Below, piece by piece: positions 1 to 6,683 of a stretch of 10,250 bases of DNA. This DNA is from an uncultured Dorea sp. (GTDB lineage Bacteria; Bacillota; Clostridia; Lachnospirales; Lachnospiraceae): contig CAJURK010000069.1 in assembly GCA_910588745.1 (NCBI GenBank), positions 1-10,250 of the forward strand, given 5' to 3'. Below the pieces are notes generated by a model that saw only the letters and a list, made by a program, of their open reading frames with translations, had not been told where the DNA came from and did no database searches. The position numbers and the translations under genes were made by a program. Numbering within the stretch: position 1 is the first letter of the stretch; each line of letters opens with the position of its first letter.

Positions 1-13
1 TTTAACTATTATT

Positions 14-36
14 TAAAGTATACTATATGCCGATAA
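14..36 (+). promoter_or_regulatory. Sigma-28-like promoter element upstream of fliD
   Basis: A perfect match to the flagellar sigma factor (FliA/SigD) -10 element, GCCGATAA, lies at 29-36. The nearest TAAA (-35-like) is at 14-17, giving an 11-nt gap where about 15 nt is usual, so the -35 half is doubtful. If used, transcription would start near 43, leaving a leader of about 125 nt before fliD. Control of fliD by sigma-28 is common for late flagellar genes, and that is the main support. Confidence 0.4.
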
Positions 37-101
37 ATAAGTACAGGATAAATTTTAATTTGTAAAAACACGGCGAAAATATGCCGGAGTTAAGTGGTAC
101 A

Positions 102-129
102 TTATGATTTTAGAAACAGTTTTTATAAT
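102..129 (+). promoter_or_regulatory. Possible sigma-A promoter for fliD
   Basis: A perfect TATAAT -10 hexamer lies at 124-129, with a weak -35 candidate TTATGA at 102-107 (16-nt spacer). Transcription would begin near 136 and leave a short leader carrying the fliD ribosome site at 154-159. It may add to, or replace, the sigma-28-like element further upstream. The weak -35 keeps confidence low. Confidence 0.3.
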
Positions 130-167
130 GAGGCCACAGGATATTTAATAGAAAAGGAGAGATTGAT

Positions 168-2621
168 ATGTCAACAACAATAGGTAGTTTAAGTAGTTCG
201 ACAGCAAACAGCATTAGAGGTTATGGCGGACTCGCCAGCGGAATGGATAGAGATAGTTTGATTGAAGGTATGACCTATGGGACCACCAGTAAGATTACCC
301 AGCAGCAGCAGAAAAAACAGCAGCTTGAGTGGAAGCAGGCAGCCGTTCGGAGTATTACCGATCTGATGGTTTCGTTTGCGAATAAGTATACCTCATCTTG
401 GAGTTCAAAGACACATCTGCTCAGTTCCACATTCTGGGGCAGGTCGAACATTAAAACTACAGGGGCTAACAGTAAGTTTGTTTCTGTTTCGGGAACAGCA
501 ACCGCGGCTAATTCCATATCAATTATGGGTGTGAAGCAGCTTGCGCAGAAAGCCAAATACAGTTCTCAGTCAGAGGTATCTACGAAAGCGCTGCAGACCG
601 GAGAAATTAGTACGGCAGATACGACAGTCGAAAACCTTGTTGGCAAGAAGATTTCCATTGAGTATGGTTCTAAAACCTATTCTGTTTATTTGAGCGCAAC
701 GGCGAAAGACGGTACAGAGCTTCATTATAATACGGCGCAGGATGTGGCGGATTCTATCAATAAACTTTTGGCAGAAGAAGACATTGGAAACAATAAAACG
801 CTTGCAGATATTATTAAAGTTCAGAAGAACGATCGTGCAAATGGAACTGACACAGATGAGATTATTACATTTTCAAAATCAAATGACGATACCAATAAGT
901 GTCAGATAACAGGCGGGGACGCATTGAATTATTTAGGGTTTGCCGAACCGAAAAAAGATGACGAAGCAATCACAATCAAGACTGAGGCGGACGGCGGTAC
1001 ATCCAGCACCGGAAAAGTCAGCGACTTGTTAAGGGACGTGTCTTTTGCAGAAAAAATTGCGGGAAAAGAATTGACCTTTAACTATAATGGGAAGACCGCA
1101 ACAATTAAAATACCGAGCGAAGAGGAACTGACAAAAGCGGGGGCGGATGGAACTGTAGATGTTCTGGCTAATTTGCAGGCTTCACTTCAGACAGAGATGA
1201 ATAAAGCTTTTGGCAAGGATAGGGTTAAAGTTGAGTTAACAGGTGATAATAATAATAAACTTAGCTTTGAGACTATGAACCCGACGGGAGGAAAGGATAA
1301 TACTTCAACACTTACGCTTGTATCGGGCGACACGGCTCTTGTGGGCAAGAACGGCGCTTTGAATGTGGCTTTCGGTGAATCTAATAGGCTGAATTTGAAT
1401 GCGAAGCTTGAAGAGTCCGGCTTGAAGCTTCCAGCGGGTACCTTGTCTGCGCAAGGGACGAAGATAAAGATTAACGGTGTAGATATTGAAGTTACGAATA
1501 AAGATACCGTATATACTTTAATGGAAAAGATTAATGATTCTGATGCGGGAGTGACCGTGAGTTATCAGGAGGCCGCGGATAAATTTGTATTTACTTCCAA
1601 GGAAGATGGCGCTAGCGGTACAATTGACTTTACCGGAAATGATCAGGCGGGCGCGGACTTGCTGAACGCGATTTTTGGAGCGGGGACATCTGATCAGACA
1701 GTAATGGGGCAGGATGCGATTGTAGCTGTTAAATATGCGGGATCTGACGAGACGGTAGAATTAACAAGAGGTTCGAATTCTTTTACGATTGACGGCCTTA
1801 CCATTAGCGTGAAAGGCGAGTTTGGCTATTTGAAGGATGCGGACGGCAAGACGTTAGATGAACTTGATCCTTCTTCAGAAGAAGTAGGAATTGAAGCGTC
1901 GGTAAATTCTGATTCTATTGTCGATGCAGTTAAGACAATGATAGAGGAGTATAATGCAATCATTGAGCTTGTAAATAAGGAATTGTCAACCAAGCCGGAT
2001 CGCAGCTATACGCCGCTTACCAGCGAACAAAAGAAAGAGTTGTCAGAAGATGAGATTAAATTATACGAAGAGAAGGCAAAATCGGGTCTGCTCTTTGGAG
2101 ACAGTGATTTAAGGACGCTAAGTTCTGACTTACGGTTTATCATCGGCGGGGGAAATGCTCAGGCATTGGAGAATATCGGAATTAGTACTTCAAGTACTTA
2201 TTCCGATAATGGAAAATTAACTTTTGACGAAAGTAAATTCCGCGCGGCTCTTGAGAGCGATCCGGAGTCGGTGGAGAAATTATTTACAGATAAGGGAACT
2301 GTGGATGAGAGAGGAAACACCACATATGGTCTTGCAACGAATCTTGAAAAAGTAATGGATAAGTATGTTAAGACACTCGGTTCATGGGAGACAAAGGGTA
2401 TCCTGATAAGGAAAGCCGGATCCGAGAGTTCACCGCTTAGTATCACCGAGAACTTTATGTACAAGGAGATTGCCGAGATTGACAAAATGATAACTAAGCT
2501 GCAGGCAAGGCTAGAATCTGAGCGGGATCGTTATATCAAGCAGTTTACAAGCCTTGAGTCCTTGATTTCGCAGATGAACAGCCAGAGCAGTTACCTGTCT
2601 CAGTTTGGCGGAGGTTATTAA
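168..2621 (+). CDS. fliD: Flagellar filament capping protein FliD (large variant)
   Basis: FliD (HAP2) caps the growing flagellar filament outside the cell and helps flagellin subunits fold into place. The N-terminal FliD motif GLASGMD is at residues 21-27, followed by a basic, glutamine-rich helix (about 45-56). The conserved GTATAAN...VKQLAQKAKYSS stretch is at about 109-133. The C-terminal FliD domain covers about 575-808, including the Firmicute-typical YTPLTSEQKKEL...GLLFGD segment at about 614-645 and a final coiled coil ending in SSYLSQFGGGY. At 817 aa it is well above the 450-700 aa of many FliD proteins; the extra length sits in the middle, where the exposed and variable D2/D3-type domains lie. 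The ATG is supported by AAGGAG at 154-159, 8 nt upstream. It is followed by fliS after 19 nt, so the two are almost certainly co-transcribed. Confidence 0.95.
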   Translation: MSTTIGSLSSSTANSIRGYGGLASGMDRDSLIEGMTYGTTSKITQQQQKKQQLEWKQAAVRSITDLMVSFANKYTSSWSSKTHLLSSTFWGRSNIKTTGANSKFVSVSGTATAANSISIMGVKQLAQKAKYSSQSEVSTKALQTGEISTADTTVENLVGKKISIEYGSKTYSVYLSATAKDGTELHYNTAQDVADSINKLLAEEDIGNNKTLADIIKVQKNDRANGTDTDEIITFSKSNDDTNKCQITGGDALNYLGFAEPKKDDEAITIKTEADGGTSSTGKVSDLLRDVSFAEKIAGKELTFNYNGKTATIKIPSEEELTKAGADGTVDVLANLQASLQTEMNKAFGKDRVKVELTGDNNNKLSFETMNPTGGKDNTSTLTLVSGDTALVGKNGALNVAFGESNRLNLNAKLEESGLKLPAGTLSAQGTKIKINGVDIEVTNKDTVYTLMEKINDSDAGVTVSYQEAADKFVFTSKEDGASGTIDFTGNDQAGADLLNAIFGAGTSDQTVMGQDAIVAVKYAGSDETVELTRGSNSFTIDGLTISVKGEFGYLKDADGKTLDELDPSSEEVGIEASVNSDSIVDAVKTMIEEYNAIIELVNKELSTKPDRSYTPLTSEQKKELSEDEIKLYEEKAKSGLLFGDSDLRTLSSDLRFIIGGGNAQALENIGISTSSTYSDNGKLTFDESKFRAALESDPESVEKLFTDKGTVDERGNTTYGLATNLEKVMDKYVKTLGSWETKGILIRKAGSESSPLSITENFMYKEIAEIDKMITKLQARLESERDRYIKQFTSLESLISQMNSQSSYLSQFGGGY

Positions 2622-2640
2622 ACCGAAGAAGGGAAAAACT

Positions 2641-3012
2641 ATGTATCAAAATGGATATGAACAGTACAAAATGCAGTCTGTAAATACGATGACACATGGA
2701 GAGATGCTCCTTCTTCTCTACGACGAGTTGCTCAAACGTCTTACCAGGGCGCAGATAGCCCTGGACGATAAGAACTATGATTCTTTTGAGAAGTCAGTGC
2801 AGAGAGCAAAAGACATTGTACGTTATCTGGAGCAGACCTTGAACATGGAATATCAGATTAGCTATGAATTAAAGAGAATGTACGAATTTTTCCAATATGA
2901 GCTTAGCAGACTGCAGGCCGGGAGAAACGTTGCTGTAATCCAGGAGTTAAAACCGCTTGTAGCTGAATTGAGGGATGCTTTTAGGGAGGCAAGCAAGACA
3001 GCGGCCGTATAG
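2641..3012 (+). CDS. fliS: Flagellin export chaperone FliS
   Basis: FliS is a small cytosolic helical chaperone that binds the C-terminus of flagellin, prevents early polymerisation and hands it to the flagellar type III export gate. The 123-aa product opens with the usual N-terminus (MYQNGYEQYK) and has the hallmark MTHGEMLLLLYDELLKRL segment at about residues 18-35, followed by the helices of the family; the length is typical. A longer reading from a TTG at 2605 is possible but would add 12 residues overlapping fliD. The ATG at 2641 is preferred because it gives the family N-terminus and follows a purine-rich GAAGAAGGG ribosome site 7 nt upstream. It lies between fliD and a small chaperone gene, the usual fliD-fliS-fliT order. 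Confidence 0.94.
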   Translation: MYQNGYEQYKMQSVNTMTHGEMLLLLYDELLKRLTRAQIALDDKNYDSFEKSVQRAKDIVRYLEQTLNMEYQISYELKRMYEFFQYELSRLQAGRNVAVIQELKPLVAELRDAFREASKTAAV

Positions 3013-3024
3013 TCAGGAGGATAT

Positions 3025-3438
3025 ATGGATAATAGAAAAGACGAACTTCTGTTAGAGATCTTAAGACGTGTCCAGAGAAATTGCGTTCGGATGGTCGAGA
3101 TTGAACGTCTGACAAAAGAATTGGGGGATGCGTTAGCCAGGAATGATCAGGAATCAGCACAACTTCTTATGAAAATGCGTCAAGACGAAATGGAGCGCAC
3201 CGCAGAAACCAGATATGAAGTACGGCTGCTCCTTGAGTCAGCAGAGAAGGAAGAGCAGGAAAAGCTGAGAGCTTGGCTTAACGGCAAGGAGTCTTATGAG
3301 CCGGATTGTTTTGAAGCGAAAAAGATTGTAGAATTGAGTGATCAGATGGCGCTGGTATTGAATCGTACGATTACTCTTGATAAAAGTATCAATCAGAAAG
3401 TTGCAGGTAAGGATTCATACTATCAGAAAACAAAATAA
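3025..3438 (+). CDS. FliT/FlgN-like flagellar export chaperone
   Basis: A 137-aa, highly charged, helix-rich protein with no signal peptide or membrane segment. Heptad-like stretches cover about residues 8-80. The C-terminus (LNRTITLDKSINQKVAGKDSYYQ, about 112-134) resembles the end of FlgN/FliT-type chaperones, which is often rich in LDK and SYY. FliT binds FliD, and FlgN binds the hook-associated proteins FlgK and FlgL; both keep their partners unfolded for export. Position directly after fliD and fliS favours a FliT role, while the tail looks more FlgN-like, so no symbol is given. The gene starts 12 nt after the fliS stop behind AGGAGG at 3015-3020, which indicates the same operon. The identification rests largely on context and coiled-coil character. 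Confidence 0.7.
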   Translation: MDNRKDELLLEILRRVQRNCVRMVEIERLTKELGDALARNDQESAQLLMKMRQDEMERTAETRYEVRLLLESAEKEEQEKLRAWLNGKESYEPDCFEAKKIVELSDQMALVLNRTITLDKSINQKVAGKDSYYQKTK

Positions 3439-3452
3439 GGAGATATCACGAA

Positions 3453-3497
3453 ATGGTATATGCTGCGTTTGCTGTAGGTGGACTTCGTTTTTATTGA
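3453..3497 (+). CDS. Possible 14-aa small ORF after the fliDS operon
   Basis: A 14-codon ORF (MVYAAFAVGGLRFY) follows AAGGAG at 3437-3442, which overlaps the stop codon of the FliT/FlgN-like gene, with a 10-nt spacer. The ribosome site is as good as those of the real genes here. The product is hydrophobic and matches no family that I recognise. It could be a translated micro-peptide, or the 5' end of a former next gene of the operon that has been deleted. The sequence after the stop does not continue as any recognisable protein. Confidence 0.25.
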   Translation: MVYAAFAVGGLRFY

Positions 3498-3563
3498 TTT
3501 CCACATCGATATACTCAAATAAGGTGAATGCTGGCAAGATGCTTGATATGTGATTGTTAAATT

Positions 3564-3600
3564 AAGAAAAAGATGGATGCAGTTATTCCATCTTTTTCTT
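3564..3600. terminator. Bidirectional rho-independent terminator
   Basis: A perfect 13-bp inverted repeat pairs 3564-3576 (AAGAAAAAGATGG) with 3588-3600 across an 11-nt loop. The stem ends in an A-tract on one side and a T-tract on the other, so it can end transcription from both directions. It lies between the fliD-fliS operon and the convergent C39 peptidase gene, exactly where a shared terminator is expected. The stem has low GC content. The rest of 3498-3697 shows no gene that I can support. Confidence 0.8.
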
Positions 3601-3697
3601 TGGCTATATGAATCATAGAATGAAATCAATTAAACGAAATCAGATAAAAGAACGGCCTTCTGTTTTGCGGGTATCGGGAATATAGCTCTGGTCGGGA

Positions 3698-4399
3698 TTA
3701 CTTAGGAGAAATACTCCACAGCGGCCCCCCGCCGTTCGCCCCATAGGCAAGTTCGTTAATCAGCGTCTGGACATCCCAGGGAACTTGGGTGCGTTCTAGG
3801 CTGGCCGGATCTGCAATGCTTACCTGATTGCCGGACCAATAATTGTATATAATTATAAAATGTCCCACGGCAGTAAATTGCCCGGGTCCCATTAGGGCAA
3901 CCAGAACATGACCGCTTTTTAATTCTGCAATGATACCTTCCGGAGTAAAATTCTGGAAGGAAACAGCCTGGAAACCAAAAGCTTCCGCGCCTTCCAGAAA
4001 AAAATTATGCTTGGTACCTGAACCGGCGGACCAGTAATTGTTGGAAGCGGCCCAGTTTGCCATATCGGCGGGGGTATAAGTCTGACTTGTAAAGCTTGTG
4101 ACCAGCATGGCAAGAGCAGTAGGCCCGCAGCCGTAACCTTTGATCGGATCCTGTCCGCCGTAAAGAGCATCGGCCCAACGCACGTCGCTTTGATTATAAT
4201 ATGTAAGAAGTCCTACGCTGCTGGTGAGAGACAGTGTATACATTCCGTCGGAAAAGATAGGAACTTCTTCTGGGTCAGGAGCCGGTTCCGGAAGTGCCAG
4301 GGGAACCTTCATAATACCGGATGCCAGGTCTAATCGGGAAAAAGGAGCGCATATCAGTATGACAAGGATAATAACGCCGCTTATTAGTTTCTTTTTCAT
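3698..4399 (-). CDS. Exported C39-type cysteine peptidase-like protein
   Basis: This 233-aa protein starts with MKKK and a hydrophobic segment (about residues 5-20), a signal peptide or membrane anchor. A Pro/Glu-rich linker (about 35-48) precedes a papain-like domain of the Peptidase_C39_2 type. Visible family features are YYNQ with the oxyanion-hole glutamine Q70, GYGCGPTALAML with the catalytic Cys91, GHF with His180 and IADP with Asp197, so the catalytic triad looks intact. Such domains act outside the membrane; substrates range from bacteriocin leaders to cell-wall proteins and are usually unknown. There is no transporter fused to it. AGGGAG lies 5 nt upstream of the ATG. It is transcribed away from the FtsE-like ATPase gene and towards the fliD operon. 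Peptidase class is fairly sure; the substrate is not known. Confidence 0.85.
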   Translation of the reverse strand: MKKKLISGVIILVILICAPFSRLDLASGIMKVPLALPEPAPDPEEVPIFSDGMYTLSLTSSVGLLTYYNQSDVRWADALYGGQDPIKGYGCGPTALAMLVTSFTSQTYTPADMANWAASNNYWSAGSGTKHNFFLEGAEAFGFQAVSFQNFTPEGIIAELKSGHVLVALMGPGQFTAVGHFIIIYNYWSGNQVSIADPASLERTQVPWDVQTLINELAYGANGGGPLWSISPK

Positions 4400-4460
4400 T
4401 TTTTCTCCCTGTTTTGAGAATCTTTATTGACTGCTTTGCGTGAAAACAGTATAGTATAGC

Positions 4461-4485
4461 TTATCGGACATGTATGAACCGATAA
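4461..4485. repeat. Inverted repeat TTATCGG-N11-CCGATAA in divergent intergenic region
   Basis: Two perfect 7-base arms, 4461-4467 and 4479-4485, flank an 11-nt spacer midway between the divergently transcribed C39 peptidase and FtsE-like genes. A further TTATCGGA, identical to 4461-4468, occurs at 4583-4590. The spacing suits a dimeric DNA-binding regulator. The same core also resembles sigma-28 -10 elements (CCGATAA), which would point towards the peptidase gene on the minus strand, but no TAAA lies at the right distance. Overlapping TATACT hexamers at 4448-4458 on the minus strand could instead be a sigma-A -10 for the peptidase gene. Confidence 0.45.
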
Positions 4486-4516
4486 AGATGTTATATTACA
4501 TTCTGGCAGGCATATC

Positions 4517-4524
4517 TTGTCGAA
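4517..4524 (+). promoter_or_regulatory. Consensus Spo0A box (0A box)
   Basis: TTGTCGAA matches the binding-site consensus of the response regulator Spo0A. It lies in the divergent intergenic region about 97 nt upstream of the FtsE-like gene. An 8-mer such as this is expected by chance less than once in 10 kb over both strands, so intergenic placement is only modest support. The site would allow sporulation or stationary-phase control if the organism carries Spo0A. Confidence 0.3.
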
Positions 4525-4620
4525 AGTATATGTTAGAGTATATCTTATTATATGGTATAAGTTCAATAGACGTACAATAAGATTATCGGAAATTATTGTA
4601 AAAAATTAAGGAAGGAAATT

Positions 4621-5361
4621 ATGGCACAAATTATTTTTGAACATGTGACAAAAAAATTCCGGAAGAAAGCAGTGCTAAGCGATATATCATTTGAAATAGA
4701 AAAAGGAGAATTTGTTTTTATCATAGGAAAAAGCGGCGCGGGAAAAAGCACGCTGCTAGATTTGATTATGAAGCAGGAGGAAGTGACCTCCGGTAAGATT
4801 ACGGTTGAAGGCCGGCGGGTGGATACGATGAAACGAATCCGAATTCCGGCTCACCGAAGAAGGCTGGGAATTGTATCATCCACGGTAGGGCTTCTAAATG
4901 ACCGCTCTGTATACGATAATATTCAGTTTGCTATGCTTGCCACAGGAAACGACGATGGAGATATGAACGCTAGGATTATGAAACTTTTGGGACTCGTGGG
5001 GCTTGCAGGGAAATATCAGGCAAACCCGCTGGAATTGTCCGGAGGAGAGCAGGCAAGGATCCTTTTGGCGAGAGCATTATCTGTGCGGCCGGAGATATTA
5101 ATTGCAGACGAGCCCACGGCAAACCTAGATCCGGATTCTGCGTGGGATCTCATGCAGCTGCTGGAAGAATTGAATTATCAGGGGATGACAATCGTAGTGG
5201 CAAGTCATGCCAGAGAGCTGGTTACGATTATGAAGCGCAGATGTATTACGTTGGTGGCCGGGCGTTTGGTTGCGGATGAAAAGCATTCGATTTATAATAT
5301 GAAAGCAACTGATATATTCGAAGAAAGAAGAATTATGCAAGAAGCAAAAAGAATTCTATAA
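4621..5361 (+). CDS. FtsE-like ABC transporter ATP-binding protein
   Basis: A 246-aa ABC ATPase of the FtsE/LolD type. Walker A GKSGAGKS is at residues 36-43, the signature LSGGEQAR at 139-146, Walker B ILIADEP at 159-165, the D-loop NLD at 168-170 and the H-loop His at 196, so ATP hydrolysis is probably retained. The segment RRLGIVSSTVGLLNDRSVYDN (about 80-100) matches the FtsE region that normally reads IFQD..LL; here Ser87 replaces the Q-loop glutamine. The last 25-30 residues form a charged tail. FtsE normally works with the membrane protein FtsX to control cell-wall hydrolases at division, but no FtsX or other permease gene follows, so the partner must be encoded elsewhere or the role differs. 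The ribosome site AAGGAAGG lies 5 nt before the ATG. ABC ATPase is certain; true FtsE identity is not. Confidence 0.88.
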   Translation: MAQIIFEHVTKKFRKKAVLSDISFEIEKGEFVFIIGKSGAGKSTLLDLIMKQEEVTSGKITVEGRRVDTMKRIRIPAHRRRLGIVSSTVGLLNDRSVYDNIQFAMLATGNDDGDMNARIMKLLGLVGLAGKYQANPLELSGGEQARILLARALSVRPEILIADEPTANLDPDSAWDLMQLLEELNYQGMTIVVASHARELVTIMKRRCITLVAGRLVADEKHSIYNMKATDIFEERRIMQEAKRIL

Positions 5362-5383
5362 AAAATGTTATTTTTTTTGTAAG

Positions 5384-5411
5384 TTGTCCGATAGTATATT
5401 AAAGGTATGAT
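5384..5411 (+). promoter_or_regulatory. Possible promoter ahead of the nucleotidyltransferase-fold gene
   Basis: Two readings overlap. As sigma-A it is TTGTCC (5384-5389), a 16-nt spacer and TATGAT (5406-5411). As sigma-28 it has the -10-like TCCGATAG at 5387-5394 but no TAAA at the usual distance. Either would start transcription at about 5401-5418, at or just after the first ATG of the gene, and before the strong ribosome site at 5424-5432. It would allow the downstream genes to be expressed apart from the ATPase. Confidence 0.3.
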
Positions 5412-6672
5412 TTACAGACAGGTGGAGGGAGGGACTGCTATTAATTATGAAATAAGGTATATGTTAATATTGCTTGCGGCGATTGTAAATCAGAATCCGG
5501 TCCAGAAGCTGAGAAGAGCCGTAAGTTGGGAAACAATTTTAAAACTATCCGACTTTCATAATATTACAAATATAATCTATCTGGGATCCCTGGGAGTAGA
5601 AAAAGAGATTTCGGAGGACTGTAAATTACAATTCTATCAGGGCTACAAAAGAGAACTCCTTTTGCGCGAATCATACCATAAAGCAGAAGAGGTTATTCTA
5701 TGGCAGCTTGAACAGCACAAAATCGACGCGCTGCTTTTGACAGGTGTAGGAGCTGCTGAATTGTATGATAAGCCGGAGATGGCCTATACAGAACAGATAG
5801 AGTTTCTTGTAGGAAAGAAACAGTTGCCTCAGATACACAGATTTATGCGGGATATGGACTATGAGCAGCAGGAGGACCGACTGGAAAAAGGAACTGTGTA
5901 TGTAAGGGTGCCGGGTATCAGAGTCGTATTTTACGATACAGTACCGATTGAGAACAACATTGTTAGGCGGTATTTTTCCGGGCCAGTCAGAAAATACCGG
6001 CATGTTGCAGAACATAATTTTATTTATACCCTGTCAAGGGAAGAGGAGTATTTATACCGCGTGGGCAGACTGGTTGAGTCATATGTTACAGGTATGCTGA
6101 AAATAAGGGAGATTCTGGATTTCTGGCAGTTTCAGAAGCTTCTTGATGAGACTTTCCGTCGGGATGTGCCGGCGGAGCATGTGGCGAAGGCTGGATGGGA
6201 GGAGTTTGTCCGTCAGACAGAGGTTCTCGCCGCATTATGGTTTGAGGAAGGCGCGAGGCAGGAGTATGGACTTGCGCTGGAATTAGAGGAATATATTATA
6301 GTTCGCGGCCAAGATAATAAACAGTTGGATAAAGCGCTTTTGCCGAATGAAAAAGCAAGGCTGGATTTTTATTGGCGTGATCGTGATGTGGAATGGGCGG
6401 CCAAGAAAAGAGAATGGCTGTTTCCACCGAAAGAGTATATGTTCCAGTTCTTTCCGATATTAGGGAAATATCCCTTTTTACTGGTTTTCTGTTGGATTAT
6501 TAGAGACTTTCGGTTTGTGAAGACAATGTGTTCCAATCGAGGCAAAAAGATATGGCTTGCGGTTCGAGTCAAGATGCTCGATGCAAAAGAAAGGGTTCGC
6601 AAACGAATACGGAAGGATGCAAAAGAAGAAACAGAAGACGCCATACAAATTATAAAGAATAAAGAGACGTAA
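5407..6672 (+). CDS. Degenerate nucleotidyltransferase-family protein (NTP_transf_5-like)
   Basis: This 421-aa cytosolic protein resembles the uncharacterised nucleotidyltransferase family (NTP_transf_5). Family landmarks are the substrate-loop region KIDALLLTGVGAAELY (105-120), the helical segment with KIREILDFW (232-240) and the closing FPPKEYMFQFFPILGKYPFLL motif near 339-359. Active members read roughly LLKG and SDID at the first two; here they read LLTG (110-113) and TEQIE (128-132), so both metal-binding aspartates are missing, and the later acidic strand reads IRVVFYD. It is probably not an active transferase. The C-terminus (about 390-421) is strongly basic, then acidic. The first ATG at 5407 has only a crowded AAAGG in front, while a strong GGAGGGAGG (5424-5432) lies inside the frame, 7 nt before an ATT codon at 5440, so the true start may be later. 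The chemoreceptor gene begins 11 nt after the stop. Confidence 0.7.
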   Translation: MIYRQVEGGTAINYEIRYMLILLAAIVNQNPVQKLRRAVSWETILKLSDFHNITNIIYLGSLGVEKEISEDCKLQFYQGYKRELLLRESYHKAEEVILWQLEQHKIDALLLTGVGAAELYDKPEMAYTEQIEFLVGKKQLPQIHRFMRDMDYEQQEDRLEKGTVYVRVPGIRVVFYDTVPIENNIVRRYFSGPVRKYRHVAEHNFIYTLSREEEYLYRVGRLVESYVTGMLKIREILDFWQFQKLLDETFRRDVPAEHVAKAGWEEFVRQTEVLAALWFEEGARQEYGLALELEEYIIVRGQDNKQLDKALLPNEKARLDFYWRDRDVEWAAKKREWLFPPKEYMFQFFPILGKYPFLLVFCWIIRDFRFVKTMCSNRGKKIWLAVRVKMLDAKERVRKRIRKDAKEETEDAIQIIKNKET

Positions 6673-6683
6673 AGGAGAGAAAG

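Noticed and set aside
37..167. Riboswitch or other structured leader (for example a c-di-GMP type) before fliD
   Set aside because: No conserved riboswitch core or clear hairpin-plus-terminator arrangement could be found in the leader.
300..335. CAG-rich run in fliD
   Set aside because: It only encodes the glutamine-rich N-terminal helix of the cap protein and is not a repeat element.
275..556. Minus-strand ORFs inside fliD, such as 275-556 and 2198-2485
   Set aside because: They lie fully inside a certain gene on the other strand, show no recognisable domain and have cysteine-rich or low-complexity composition typical of antisense readings.
2605..2640. Longer FliS reading from a TTG codon at 2605
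   Set aside because: It overlaps fliD, adds a non-family N-terminus and is poorer than the ATG at 2641 with its own ribosome site.
3423..3629. A 68-codon minus-strand ORF between the fliDS operon and the peptidase gene
   Set aside because: It spans the terminator hairpin and the end of the FliT/FlgN-like gene and matches nothing known.
5360..5378. A/T-only hairpin (AAAAAAT-GTT-ATTTTTT) with a T-run after the ATPase gene
   Set aside because: A stem of only seven A-T pairs is too weak to count as a terminator; read-through into the next gene is likely.
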